Assembly (NCBI GenBank): GCA_947466075.1
Contig: CANIBP010000017.1
Span: 28,270-92,269, forward strand
DNA: 64,000 bases
Direction: 5' to 3'
Source of the DNA: Verrucomicrobiaceae bacterium
Lineage (GTDB): Bacteria; Verrucomicrobiota; Verrucomicrobiia; Verrucomicrobiales; Verrucomicrobiaceae
Shown here: positions 41,651 to 49,561 of the stretch, in pieces
Numbering within the stretch: the first letter of the stretch is position 1
How the letters are laid out: the number at the start of each line of letters is the position of its first letter
The notes under the pieces: model-generated
Databases searched by the model: none
Told to the model about the DNA's origin: nothing
Seen by the model: the letters and a program-made list of their open reading frames with translations, nothing else
Program-made: the position numbers and the translations under genes

Positions 41651-42465
41651 ACACCCTCGCTGAAGCTCCCACCCCCACCGAGCGCAGCGAGCAAGACATC
41701 ATCCGCGCATTGCACGATACCGTGTCAGCTTCACGGCTGTCACTGTTCCTGCAATGCAGGCTGAAGTTTTACTTCCGTTACGTGCTCAAACTGCAGAAGC
41801 CCAAAACGCCATCACTCCATCTCGGCAGTACGGTGCATGCCGTCCTGAAGGCATGGAACAAAGCACGCTGGCTGCAGCAGCCGCTCACCCTGAAGGAAGT
41901 CCACGCGACTTACCTCAATGCGTGGGCGGACACCACCGAAGGTCCCGTTGAATGGGAACCCGGTGAAGAAGAAGCCGACAAGACTACCGGCTGGCGTTTG
42001 TGCGACACCTACCTGCGGGAACACCATGTTTCGGCAGAGATCAAACCCGACGCCGTGGAGGTATCCATCGAAGCCGACCTGCGTGAGCACGGCTTGCCCC
42101 GCCTGATCGGCATCCTCGATCTGGTCCAGCAGGGCCACATCATCGACTACAAGACCACCTCCTCCACGCCTCATGCGGAGAAGGTCGCGCACAGCACCGA
42201 GATCCAGATCAGCAGCTACGCCGTGCTTTACCGTCACAACACGGGCCGCAATGAGAACGGCGTACAACTCCATCACCTGGTCAAACTCAAGAACCCCAAG
42301 GTGGTCATCACCCAACTGCCAGCCATGACAGCAGCGCAACAAACGCGGCTGTTCCGGCAGATGGAAGCCTACCTCAAAGGCTTGCAGCGCCGCGACTTCA
42401 TCCCGTCCCCCGGGATGCACTGCTCAAGTTGCGAGTTCTTCAACGAGTGCCGCCAATGGCACTGA
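41647..42465 (+). CDS. Cas4/RecB-family exonuclease with Fe-S cysteines
   Basis: A 272-residue PD-(D/E)XK nuclease. Visible motifs are L-G-S-T-V-H-A-V-L-K (active-site His), I-G-I-L-D-L-V (metal Asp) and I-I-D-Y-K-T-T (D-x-K), then Q-I-S-S-Y-A-V-L-Y (motif QxxxY). Cys37 plus the C-terminal set Cys259, Cys262 and Cys268 form the four-cysteine arrangement that holds an Fe-S cluster in Cas4 and AddB. It should degrade or trim DNA ends. No other cas genes or CRISPR array are present, so a role in repair or element maintenance is likelier than adaptation. Confidence 0.88.
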   Translation: MNTLAEAPTPTERSEQDIIRALHDTVSASRLSLFLQCRLKFYFRYVLKLQKPKTPSLHLGSTVHAVLKAWNKARWLQQPLTLKEVHATYLNAWADTTEGPVEWEPGEEEADKTTGWRLCDTYLREHHVSAEIKPDAVEVSIEADLREHGLPRLIGILDLVQQGHIIDYKTTSSTPHAEKVAHSTEIQISSYAVLYRHNTGRNENGVQLHHLVKLKNPKVVITQLPAMTAAQQTRLFRQMEAYLKGLQRRDFIPSPGMHCSSCEFFNECRQWH

Positions 42466-42478
42466 CACAACTAACCCG

Positions 42479-42520
42479 CCGCAGGATCGTGCCACGCGCA
42501 CGGTCCTGCGGCATCACCCT
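42479..42520 (+). terminator. Strong hairpin between nuclease and membrane-protein genes
   Basis: A 13-bp stem (42479-42491 with 42499-42511, one T-G wobble) with a 7-nt loop, followed by CATCACCCTTTT. It lies 13 bp after the nuclease stop and 24 bp before the next ATG. Confidence 0.7.
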
Positions 42521-42534
42521 TTTATCATCACTGC

Positions 42535-42915
42535 ATGAAACCTCTCATCACCATCCTTCTCCTGCTGTTCGCGGTCGCCCCGCTACACGCAGGCTGGTTC
42601 TTCAAAGATCCTCCGCCACCACCGGACCTCGGTCCGGAATACCGCGCCAAGATCACCAAGCTTGAAGAGCAAATATCGGAACAACACGCCACCACCTACC
42701 GCTGGGAAGTTGCCACTGGCACTCTCGCACTCGGTTGCGTGTTGTTGTTTGTCATTGGAACAGCCCTCGGGGCCAAAACACGCCAAAACTATGATGCCAC
42801 ACGAAGACTGGGACGAACCATCCCAACCAACACCACCCCGCCAGCTACCAACGGTGCCCACCACCACCTGGGCGAAACAGATGCGCCAGATCGTCATCCG
42901 TCGCTGGCAGCCTGA
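42535..42915 (+). CDS. Small exported/membrane protein
   Basis: A 126-residue protein with a signal peptide (M-K-P-L-I-T-I-L-L-L-L-F-A-V-A-P-L-H-A-G), a Pro-rich stretch P-P-P-P-P-D-L, a short coiled-coil-like part (I-T-K-L-E-E-Q-I-S-E-Q) and one membrane segment near residues 60-79 (T-L-A-L-G-C-V-L-L-F-V-I-G-T-A-L-G). The C-terminal 40 residues are coded in DNA shared with the next gene in another frame. No family is recognised. Confidence 0.6.
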   Translation: MKPLITILLLLFAVAPLHAGWFFKDPPPPPDLGPEYRAKITKLEEQISEQHATTYRWEVATGTLALGCVLLFVIGTALGAKTRQNYDATRRLGRTIPTNTTPPATNGAHHHLGETDAPDRHPSLAA

Positions 42916-43312
42916 ACCGTTGCCAGAACCAGAGGTTGATCACGACCTGCCATACTTGAGCGCCATTGAGCGCTCGGCCGAGGTGATCAGTTTCACCTGC
43001 CGCCGGTTTGAATACTGGATCTCGCCGCAGGGTGTCCTGCGTGAATGGTTCAAGTTCAACCTGCGTCTTGCGCTTGGACTAGCGGTGCCCGCCATGCTGG
43101 TAGCACCACTGGTCACACTGGCCTTGAAGCAGTTCAACGAGTGGATCGACCTTATCACCCGGACCACCTCCAACATGGTACTCGTCCCGCTCTCGGCCAT
43201 GCTGGTCATTGGCCTCATCTGCGGGCTGATCTCCATCGGGAAATCGATCCTCACCATGCGCCTGCGCCATCAGCAGCAACAACAGCAACGCCGCGATCCC
43301 TACAACTACTGA
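42791..43312 (+). CDS. Two-pass membrane protein of unknown function
   Basis: A 173-residue protein with two hydrophobic segments (A-L-G-L-A-V-P-A-M-L-V-A-P-L-V near residues 97-115 and M-L-V-I-G-L-I-C-G-L-I near 136-155) and a Gln-rich tail ending R-R-D-P-Y-N-Y. Starting at 42791 overlaps the previous gene by about 125 bp; the ATG at 42881 would reduce the overlap to 35 bp and still keep both membrane segments, so the start is uncertain. It may form a membrane complex with the preceding small membrane protein. Confidence 0.6.
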   Translation: MMPHEDWDEPSQPTPPRQLPTVPTTTWAKQMRQIVIRRWQPEPLPEPEVDHDLPYLSAIERSAEVISFTCRRFEYWISPQGVLREWFKFNLRLALGLAVPAMLVAPLVTLALKQFNEWIDLITRTTSNMVLVPLSAMLVIGLICGLISIGKSILTMRLRHQQQQQQRRDPYNY

Positions 43313-43346
43313 CGCGGCACCCTCCCACCCACACCTCAACCCCGAG

Positions 43347-43378
43347 AGCCGGATGATCGCAGGATCGTCCGGCTTTTT
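43347..43378 (+). terminator. Intrinsic terminator before the ligase gene
   Basis: A 12-bp stem (43347-43358 with 43363-43374, one wobble) closes a GCAG loop and is followed by TTTTT. It ends only 26 bp before the ligase ATG; the ACGAAAGGA ribosome-binding site lies in between. Confidence 0.85.
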
Positions 43379-43403
43379 CATTTCACGAAAGGACACTCAA
43401 CTC

Positions 43404-44474
43404 ATGGAATCAATCACTCTGTACTTCCGCGAAGGCCCCTCCGACAAAGTGTATCAGGCCAGCATCCAGCCCAAGGATGACGGGTATCTTGTACACTTCG
43501 CCTATGGCCGGCGCGGCTCCACGCTCAACACCGGCAGAAAAACGCAAACGCCGGTCGAATATCAGATCGCCAAAGGCATCTACGACAAGCTCATTAAAGA
43601 GAAAACCGCCAAGGGCTACCGCTCTGGTGAAACCACCACTCCACTCCAGCACACCGGCAAGACCAACTCCGGTGTACTGCCGCAGTTGTTGAACCCGGTG
43701 GAACCCCACGAACTGGAACAGCTCATCCACGACCCTGCCTACTGGATGCAGGAGAAAAAGGATGGGCGACGGCTGCTCATCCACAAGCAAGGAGGCACCA
43801 TCACGGGCATCAATCGTCTGGGGCTCACCGTCGCCCTGCCAGCACCACTCATCGCGGAGGCTTCGGCCTGTGCCGGAAACTTCCTCATCGACGGTGAAGC
43901 CATTGGCGACACGCTGCATGCCTTCGATCTCCTGTTCATCGACGACGATGACATCCGGGGCCGACGTTGTGCAGAACGCTACCTGCACCTGATGAACCTG
44001 CTGGCCTCGTTCCAGCATCGGTACATCGAGCTGGTGGCAAACCACTGCACCACGCCGCAGAAACAACAGCACTACCAGCAACTCAGGCAACTCCATGCCG
44101 AGGGTGTTGTGTTCAAACACACCGACGCACCGTACATTCCTGGCCGCCCCAACAGCGGCGGCAGCCAGCTCAAGTACAAGTTCTACGAGACCGCTTCGTT
44201 CATCGTCGCCAAGACGAACAACAAGCGCAGCGTCTCATTGATTCTGTTTGAGAACGAAAAAGTACGCCCCGCAGGCAACGTCACCATCCCACCCAACCAC
44301 GACGTTCCTGCACCGGGAACCGTGGTGGAATGTCGCTATCTGTACGCGTTCAAGGAATCCGGGTCCATCTACCAGCCGGTTTACCTCGGAGCGCGTGACG
44401 ACATCCGCGCTGCGGAATGCACCACCACCCAGCTCAAATACAAAGCTGAGGTGATCATGCAGGCAGCCGCCTAA
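43404..44474 (+). CDS. WGR-domain ATP-dependent DNA ligase-like protein
   Basis: A 356-residue protein. Residues 1-75 are a WGR-type domain (L-Y-F-R-E-G-P-S-D-K-V-Y, F-A-Y-G-R-R-G-S-T-L). The rest is a nucleotidyltransferase: motif I K-K-D-G-R-R with Lys118 as the likely adenylated residue, motif III F-L-I-D-G-E-A, motif IV E-G-V-V-F-K, and motif V L-K-Y-K-F-Y, followed by an OB-like C-terminal part (V-V-E-C-R-Y-L-Y). All catalytic motifs are present, so it should seal nicks with ATP, unlike the NAD-dependent chromosomal LigA. AAAGGA lies about 13 nt before the ATG. It stands alone between hairpins. Confidence 0.87.
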   Translation: MESITLYFREGPSDKVYQASIQPKDDGYLVHFAYGRRGSTLNTGRKTQTPVEYQIAKGIYDKLIKEKTAKGYRSGETTTPLQHTGKTNSGVLPQLLNPVEPHELEQLIHDPAYWMQEKKDGRRLLIHKQGGTITGINRLGLTVALPAPLIAEASACAGNFLIDGEAIGDTLHAFDLLFIDDDDIRGRRCAERYLHLMNLLASFQHRYIELVANHCTTPQKQQHYQQLRQLHAEGVVFKHTDAPYIPGRPNSGGSQLKYKFYETASFIVAKTNNKRSVSLILFENEKVRPAGNVTIPPNHDVPAPGTVVECRYLYAFKESGSIYQPVYLGARDDIRAAECTTTQLKYKAEVIMQAAA

Positions 44475-44491
44475 CCAAACCAACCACGCCA

Positions 44492-44525
44492 CAGCCCATG
44501 TGCCTTTACCAGTACATGGGCTGTT
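44492..44525 (+). repeat. Perfect 11-bp hairpin after the ligase gene
   Basis: ACAGCCCATGT (44492-44502) pairs perfectly with ACATGGGCTGT (44515-44525) around a 12-nt loop. There is no T-run, so it may stabilise an mRNA 3' end or bind a protein rather than terminate. Confidence 0.75.
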
Positions 44526-44549
44526 CGCGTACAACCCAAAAGTACCTCC

Positions 44550-44744
44550 ATGAAATACAACCATGCTCATTCTCTGCTGGCAGTTGCTGCGCTGTTCGCC
44601 CTCACGGCGTGCCCCAGATCTGCGCCACCCCCTGTCGTCAAGAACCTCCGGCAGGAGTTCATCATCGTCGTGCCGCAAACGACCGCCGTCTCCGAAAGCA
44701 AGTCTGCCCCGGCGCAACCCGCCGCGACGGCAACACCACCATGA
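44550..44744 (+). CDS. Small lipoprotein
   Basis: A 64-residue peptide with a hydrophobic N-terminus and lipobox L-T-A-C at about residues 18-21. The mature part is Pro/Ala-rich (C-P-R-S-A-P-P-P-V-V and A-P-A-Q-P-A-A-T-A-T-P-P). The TGA overlaps an ATG in frame with the sliding-clamp gene. Being small and between a ligase and a clamp gene, it may be an entry-exclusion-like or surface lipoprotein of the element; this is inference. Confidence 0.5.
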   Translation: MKYNHAHSLLAVAALFALTACPRSAPPPVVKNLRQEFIIVVPQTTAVSESKSAPAQPAATATPP

Positions 44745-44800
44745 CCGCATCGCACACCACGCCGGTTTGCCTGCCCTCAACCTTAACCACCGCATCCCAT

Positions 44801-46249
44801 ATGAAACCCATCACCCTTCCCATCGCGGAACTCAAACCCGCGCTTGCCGGTCTCGGCAAAGTCATCAACGCACGCGCCACACTGCCCGTGCTGCAGTACG
44901 TCAAAGTCGAGCGTACTGCCGACGGCTGGATTGCGCTCACCGGCACTGATCTCGACCGCTTCGTCACGATGCGGCTCGAACATCCGGCTGAAGGTCCGCC
45001 CGCCACCGTACTGCTGCCCCTCGATCAGTTGGTACAAGTCGTCAAAAATTGCGGTACTGGCGAAACCATCGAAGTCGAATCCAGTCCCGCTGCCAGCATC
45101 ATCCGCTTCCCGCTCGGCAACGAGACCGGCGAATCGAAGGTCCCCTTCGTGGTTCCCGACGAGTTCCCGCAGACTCCGCGCCTCAAGGCTGAAGCCATCC
45201 CGCTGCCATCCGATCTGCGCCGTTCACTGCTCGAAGCGATGGAGTGCGCCAGCATCGACAGCACCCGCTACGTGCTCAACGGCGCGTTCATTGACACTGG
45301 CAACCCCAAGGCCAACTACATTGTCGGCACGGATGGCAAGCATCTGTACAGCGCCAACTCCTTTGCGCTGCCCTTGAAGCACTCCGTCATCCTGCCAAGC
45401 CACAAGTTCCTCGGCTGGAAGGAATTTAATCATGATGGCGAATGGCAGCTCAAGGCCGATGACAAACATGTCCAGTTGTCCACCCGACGCTGGCGGTTCA
45501 TCAGCAAACAGATTGAAGGAACCTACCCCAACTGGCGGCAAACGGTTCCCAATCCGGCTGAGGCGAAAACGATCATCACGATCAACCCGGGCCAATTGGA
45601 CACGCTCATCAAGCTCATCCAGCGCATGCCTTGTCACGATGAACGGTTGTTCTGCATCGGCCTCGAATGGAAAGACGGACAGTTCCTGCTGCTCGGTAAA
45701 GACACCGCCAACGAACCCTGGCTGCGTGTTCCCGTGCCGGACGTGAAAGCGACCGGCCCGGAGATCACCATCTTCGTCAACCGCAAGCTGCTCATCAAAG
45801 CCCTCCACTTCGGCCTCAACACGATCAGCCTCATTGATCCGCTCGCGCCCCTGCGCTTCCACTGTCAGGGCAAGCAGATGATCGTCATGCCACTGCGTAC
45901 AAACGGCAACGATGCGCAGCCTGCCGCAACTCAACAACCCGCTCCTGTACGCGTGCCATCAGCACCGCCACCAGCGGCAGTACAACCACCCGCAACTCAA
46001 CCCCAAGCCAACAAACTCATGATCACGACTCCAAACTCAGAAGGACCAAACCCCAACGACAGCAAGTCCACCCTCGAAGAAGCCATCGACATGACCCTGC
46101 AAATCCGGGACAAGTTTACGGATGGGTTCAACCTCATCCGCGACCTGTCCTTGAAGCTGAAGTGCATCCACCGCGAGCACAAAACCAACAGCCGGGAGTT
46201 CAACTCCGTGCGCTCCACCCTGCGCACCCTGCAAGGCCTCAAGCTGTAA
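44801..46249 (+). CDS. dnaN: DNA polymerase III sliding-clamp (beta) homologue with C-terminal tail
   Basis: A 482-residue protein. Residues about 1-370 show the three-domain beta-clamp pattern: L-P-V-L-Q-Y-V-K-V near residue 30, L-P-L-D-Q-L near 70, and S-T-R-Y-V-L-N-G-A near 150. A Pro/Gln/Ala-rich linker (about 370-410) leads to a helical tail with I-R-D-K-F-T-D-G-F-N-L-I. Clamps encircle DNA and bind polymerase, ligase and nucleases. Host dnaN normally sits near dnaA, so this is probably a second, element-borne copy. The family N-terminus fits the ATG at 44801; an in-frame ATG at 44741 overlaps the lipoprotein stop. Confidence 0.85.
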   Translation: MKPITLPIAELKPALAGLGKVINARATLPVLQYVKVERTADGWIALTGTDLDRFVTMRLEHPAEGPPATVLLPLDQLVQVVKNCGTGETIEVESSPAASIIRFPLGNETGESKVPFVVPDEFPQTPRLKAEAIPLPSDLRRSLLEAMECASIDSTRYVLNGAFIDTGNPKANYIVGTDGKHLYSANSFALPLKHSVILPSHKFLGWKEFNHDGEWQLKADDKHVQLSTRRWRFISKQIEGTYPNWRQTVPNPAEAKTIITINPGQLDTLIKLIQRMPCHDERLFCIGLEWKDGQFLLLGKDTANEPWLRVPVPDVKATGPEITIFVNRKLLIKALHFGLNTISLIDPLAPLRFHCQGKQMIVMPLRTNGNDAQPAATQQPAPVRVPSAPPPAAVQPPATQPQANKLMITTPNSEGPNPNDSKSTLEEAIDMTLQIRDKFTDGFNLIRDLSLKLKCIHREHKTNSREFNSVRSTLRTLQGLKL

Positions 46250-46272
46250 CCCAACACACCCACACCCAACCC

Positions 46273-46307
46273 AAGGCCGGATGCGCATGTGCGTGTCCGG
46301 CCTTTTT
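46273..46307 (+). terminator. Intrinsic terminator between dnaN-like and DUF932 genes
   Basis: AAGGCCGGATGCGC pairs with GCGTGTCCGGCCTT (two wobbles) around a CATG loop, and TTTTT follows. It ends 25 bp before the DUF932 ATG, and AGAAAGGAA (the ribosome-binding site) comes immediately after, as at the ligase gene. Confidence 0.85.
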
Positions 46308-46331
46308 CATTCCAGAAAGGAACACACGACT

Positions 46332-47111
46332 ATGATTGCCAATTTTGACCTGCTTGCCCCCGTCATCCCACCACGCCGCAGCCCCAACCTCACCCTGCAT
46401 TGCGGAGCCTCGCATGTGGACCTCGACGAAGTCCGCGCCGTTTCCACACCACGTCACACCGACAGTTGGTGCCCTATTCCGCATCATCAACTCATCACCA
46501 CCGTGCAGCGCACCCTGGCCACCACCAACCTGCGCATCGGCACGCAGGCACACTCGTTGTCCCACGAGGGCCAGCGCTACTTCGGCCTCATGGAAGTCCA
46601 TGCCCAGAAATCCAGCGACGACTACTGCTGGGTGCTCGGACTCCGTAACAGCCACGACAAAACGTTCCCCGCCGGCATCGTCGCCGGGGCCAGCGTGTTC
46701 GTCTGCGATAATTTGAGCTTCAGCGGCGAGATCAAATTCGCGCGCAAACACACGCGGTTCATCGTCCGCGACCTGCCGCAACTGGTGAGTCGCTCGATCG
46801 GACTCCTGCTCGCCAAATGGCATGATCAGGACAAACGCATCGCCGCCTACAAAGAAGCGAACATCACCGACATCGAAGCCCACGACCTCGTCATCCGCGC
46901 CACCGATGTCGGCGTCTGCTCCAACCGTCTCATCCCACCCGTGCTCCACGAATGGCGCGAACCACGGCATGATGCCTTTGAATCACGCAATGTTTGGTCA
47001 TTGTTCAACGCGTTCACGGAGTCCTTGAAGGACGGCAATCTCGCCGAACTCCCCAAGCGAACCGAAGCCCTGCACGGCTTGCTCGACACTCACGTCGGCC
47101 TCCTATCATGA
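46332..47111 (+). CDS. DUF932 protein
   Basis: A 259-residue protein with the DUF932 pattern: H-Q-L-I-T-T-V-Q-R-T-L, S-L-S-H-E-G-Q-R-Y-F-G-L-M-E-V, W-V-L-G-L-R-N-S-H-D-K-T-F-P-A-G-I, V-F-V-C-D-N-L-S-F-S-G-E-I, and late L-F-N-A-F-T-E. DUF932 proteins are common on phages and plasmids; their biochemical function is not established. AAAGGA precedes the ATG by about 14 nt. Its stop overlaps the start of the next small gene by 4 bp. Confidence 0.82.
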   Translation: MIANFDLLAPVIPPRRSPNLTLHCGASHVDLDEVRAVSTPRHTDSWCPIPHHQLITTVQRTLATTNLRIGTQAHSLSHEGQRYFGLMEVHAQKSSDDYCWVLGLRNSHDKTFPAGIVAGASVFVCDNLSFSGEIKFARKHTRFIVRDLPQLVSRSIGLLLAKWHDQDKRIAAYKEANITDIEAHDLVIRATDVGVCSNRLIPPVLHEWREPRHDAFESRNVWSLFNAFTESLKDGNLAELPKRTEALHGLLDTHVGLLS

Positions 47112-47323
47112 GTATCATGAGTACTCCCACCCGCATCGAACGCGAGCACTACCAAAAACTCGTCGGCCGCCAGATCATTGCAATCTACTGGGACGAACTG
47201 GAAGGGCAGGCTCTGCCCATCCTCGTCCTCAGCGGCCGTGATCAAAACGGCCACGCCGCCACCGCCACCGTGCTGGCCGATCCCGAAGGTAACGTCGCCG
47301 GCCATCTGGATCACCGCCTGTGA
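47108..47323 (+). CDS. Small protein of unknown function
   Basis: A 71-residue protein beginning M-S-I-M-S-T-P-T-R-I-E-R-E-H-Y-Q-K-L-V-G. The body has beta-strand character (Q-I-I-A-I-Y-W-D-E, P-I-L-V-L-S-G, A-T-V-L-A-D-P) and no signal peptide. It is translationally coupled to the DUF932 gene (ATGA) and is the last gene of the accessory module. No family is recognised. Confidence 0.6.
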   Translation: MSIMSTPTRIEREHYQKLVGRQIIAIYWDELEGQALPILVLSGRDQNGHAATATVLADPEGNVAGHLDHRL

Positions 47324-47363
47324 TCCTGCGTGAACTCGGTAATCCTGCTCCTCATCCCTTCAT

Positions 47364-47425
47364 CCCTTCATCTCGTCATTGATGGCAATGGCGGGATGAA
47401 GGGCGCACGGATCACTTATCTTTTT
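47364..47425 (+). terminator. Terminator closing the accessory module
   Basis: CCCTTCATC (47364-47372) pairs with GATGAAGGG (47395-47403) and a T-rich run (ATCTTTTTTT) follows about 15 bp later. The spacing between stem and T-run is longer than ideal. The remaining intergenic DNA to 47542 shows no gene. Confidence 0.5.
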
Positions 47426-47542
47426 TTAGCTATGGCCCCTCTGTGAGCGGCATGGTGGTATGACAGTTGAATCGGTGCCCCATCGAGTTCATGCCAAGAT
47501 TCGAATTTCAAGCATGAATCCCCTGAGGTAACTCATCCTCGT

Positions 47543-48259
47543 TCAAACCTCGGTCAAGCGGCCACCAGCAAGATGGACGGCTCTGTCTACCTTGCGTACG
47601 AGACTTTGGTCATGCGTCACCATAATGATCGAGAGCGAGTGTCGCAGCTGGACTTCGCGCAGCATGTCGAACACTCGTGCAGATGATTTTTCGTCGAGGT
47701 TTCCCGTGGGTTCGTCGGCCAGAATCAAGGCGGGCCGACAGCTCAAAGCTCTGGCTACGGAAACTCGCTGGCACTGGCCCCCGCTCAGCTTTGCGGGTGG
47801 GCGTTTACACACACCGGAATCCATTTCTTCCTTCGTGAAAAGTTCGGCCATGAGTTCCTCAGCGCGTGCTTGGGCGCTTTTCTTTCCATCCCCGCGAATC
47901 AAGAGCGGTATCATGATGTTTTGCACAGCCGTCATTTCCGGCAGGAGATTGTGACTCTGGAACACAAAACCGATCTTCTGGTTCCGCATACGGCACAACT
48001 CTTCGGCGTTGCGTGATTCTGGCCCAATTGTGGTGCCATCGATTTCCAAGACTCCTTCACTTTGCCGATCCAGCATTCCAATGATGTTTAACAGTGTGCT
48101 CTTACCGCAGCCTGAACTTCCCACGATGGCGGTAAAGTCCCCCTTCTTCAGGGAGAAGTCGATGCCATCTAAGATGGTCAAATTCGACTCCTTGCCGCTC
48201 TCTGAAACGGTGGTGAAGCGCTTTCCGATTCCAGTGCAACGAACGATAGTATCACTCAT
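47543..48259 (-). CDS. ABC transporter ATP-binding protein (LolD/MacB type)
   Basis: A 238-residue ATPase. Walker A is G-S-S-G-C-G-K-S-T, the Q-loop V-F-Q-S-H-N-L-L, the signature L-S-G-G-Q-C-Q-R, Walker [13 protein letters not shown] and the switch [16 protein letters not shown] and the A-D-E-P-T-G-N-L-D tail are typical of lipoprotein-release and MacB exporters. I take the ATG at 48259; a TTG start at 48277 would follow directly after the permease stop. It serves the two permeases encoded upstream in the same operon. Confidence 0.92.
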   Translation of the reverse strand: MSDTIVRCTGIGKRFTTVSESGKESNLTILDGIDFSLKKGDFTAIVGSSGCGKSTLLNIIGMLDRQSEGVLEIDGTTIGPESRNAEELCRMRNQKIGFVFQSHNLLPEMTAVQNIMIPLLIRGDGKKSAQARAEELMAELFTKEEMDSGVCKRPPAKLSGGQCQRVSVARALSCRPALILADEPTGNLDEKSSARVFDMLREVQLRHSLSIIMVTHDQSLVRKVDRAVHLAGGRLTEV

Positions 48260-48277
48260 AGAAAAAACGGGGCTCAA

Positions 48278-49561
48278 TTACTCTTTGGTTAGCATTCGGG
48301 TGGGGTCACTTCGCAAACTCCAAAAACAGGGCAAAAGGGCAGCCAGGCAGCAGAGCAGAGTCATGCCGAACCCCGCACCAGACACATACAGCCACGGAAT
48401 CTCGATCGAATCATCCATTCGATTGTAGAAGTTGGACATCAGCTCCGCCTGCCGGGAGGACAGTGCCCAAGAGAGGGCGATCCCTCCGCCTACTCCCAAG
48501 GCTGCGCCCAATAGGCCAATCCGTGCACCGATCAAAACGAACATCGTTTGGATCAGGCGCGGCGTCGCACCGAGCGCAGAAACAACGGCGATCTCCTTGA
48601 GTTTGTCTGCCACCACCATGAACAGAATGGCACACAAAGAAAATGCGGCGGTGCAGCCGACGATCGCAACAGCGAACAGGACTCCAAAGTTCAGCAGGGA
48701 AAGAAAACCCAGTGAATCTGCTTCCGGTTCCATCCACGAGACCACCTTGACTGCCTCTGGCACTAGACCCGCGATGCGCGTCACCATCGCCCGTGCGTCA
48801 CCGGGATCAATGAGACGGACATCGAGGCAATTGACCTTCCCCTCCAGTCCGAGGGCTTTTTGAAGCTCATCTAGTCTCACGTAAGTGGCATAGCGCCTCT
48901 CGGATGAAGCCCTCAAGGCGTTTCCAAGGTAGGCACCTGCTGTTCTGGCGTGAAAGGTGGCTTGTCCGCCAGTCCCATCTGCTGTGCGAGGTAAGACCAC
49001 ATCAAAATTATTGCCGCTCGCCCTAGGTCGCCGAAAGATGCGGCTGGCGAGCGTGTCGGAAATAATGGTGCGCCCCTCGTCACCGGCCTGGGGATTACAC
49101 ATGATGTCCAAAGGCTGCATTTCAGCGCTGCTTTTACGGTTCAGCTTGGAATACACTTGGTCGAAGGCCACCGGCAGGTCTTTTCGTTTTGAGCTGGTAA
49201 ACTCATAACCTACGACCTCACTACTCATGACATCAGCAAACTCGAGGCCTCCATCCCGGCTTGGCACTTCGATTTGAAAATTACCCTCAAGCCGGAGAGC
49301 TGGCTCGCACTGCGCCACACCCGCCACTTTTAAGATGCGCGCCCGAGCCTCAACCGCGTCTTCCACCCGGACCGTCGGGAGATACACGACGACATGGGCA
49401 CGCGATCCCGCTGCCGTTGTCAGGATGGCCTTGTGGAAATCATACGCGGCGATGATGGCAAACGCGATGGAAGCCGTTCCAGCCGTCACTGAAAGCACGA
49501 TCAAGATGAAACGTCGCAGGCCCAGCAAGCGAGCGCCGTAGAAGCGAGGGAAAAGATTCAT
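48278..49561 (-). CDS. MacB/LolC-like ABC permease A
   Basis: A 427-residue membrane protein with one N-terminal membrane segment (F-I-L-I-V-L-S-V-T-A-G-T-A-S-I-A-F-A), a large periplasmic domain and three C-terminal segments, including the V-V-S-A-L-G-A-T-P-R-L-I-Q motif near residue 330 typical of FtsX-family coupling helices. Such permeases extract lipoproteins or extrude peptides. Its ATG overlaps the upstream permease stop by 4 bp. Confidence 0.85.
   Translation of the reverse strand: MNLFPRFYGARLLGLRRFILIVLSVTAGTASIAFAIIAAYDFHKAILTTAAGSRAHVVVYLPTVRVEDAVEARARILKVAGVAQCEPALRLEGNFQIEVPSRDGGLEFADVMSSEVVGYEFTSSKRKDLPVAFDQVYSKLNRKSSAEMQPLDIMCNPQAGDEGRTIISDTLASRIFRRPRASGNNFDVVLPRTADGTGGQATFHARTAGAYLGNALRASSERRYATYVRLDELQKALGLEGKVNCLDVRLIDPGDARAMVTRIAGLVPEAVKVVSWMEPEADSLGFLSLLNFGVLFAVAIVGCTAAFSLCAILFMVVADKLKEIAVVSALGATPRLIQTMFVLIGARIGLLGAALGVGGGIALSWALSSRQAELMSNFYNRMDDSIEIPWLYVSGAGFGMTLLCCLAALLPCFWSLRSDPTRMLTKE

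Noticed and set aside
41647..42465. Cas4-like nuclease as evidence for a CRISPR-Cas locus
   Set aside because: No repeat-spacer array and no cas1, cas2 or effector genes are in the window.
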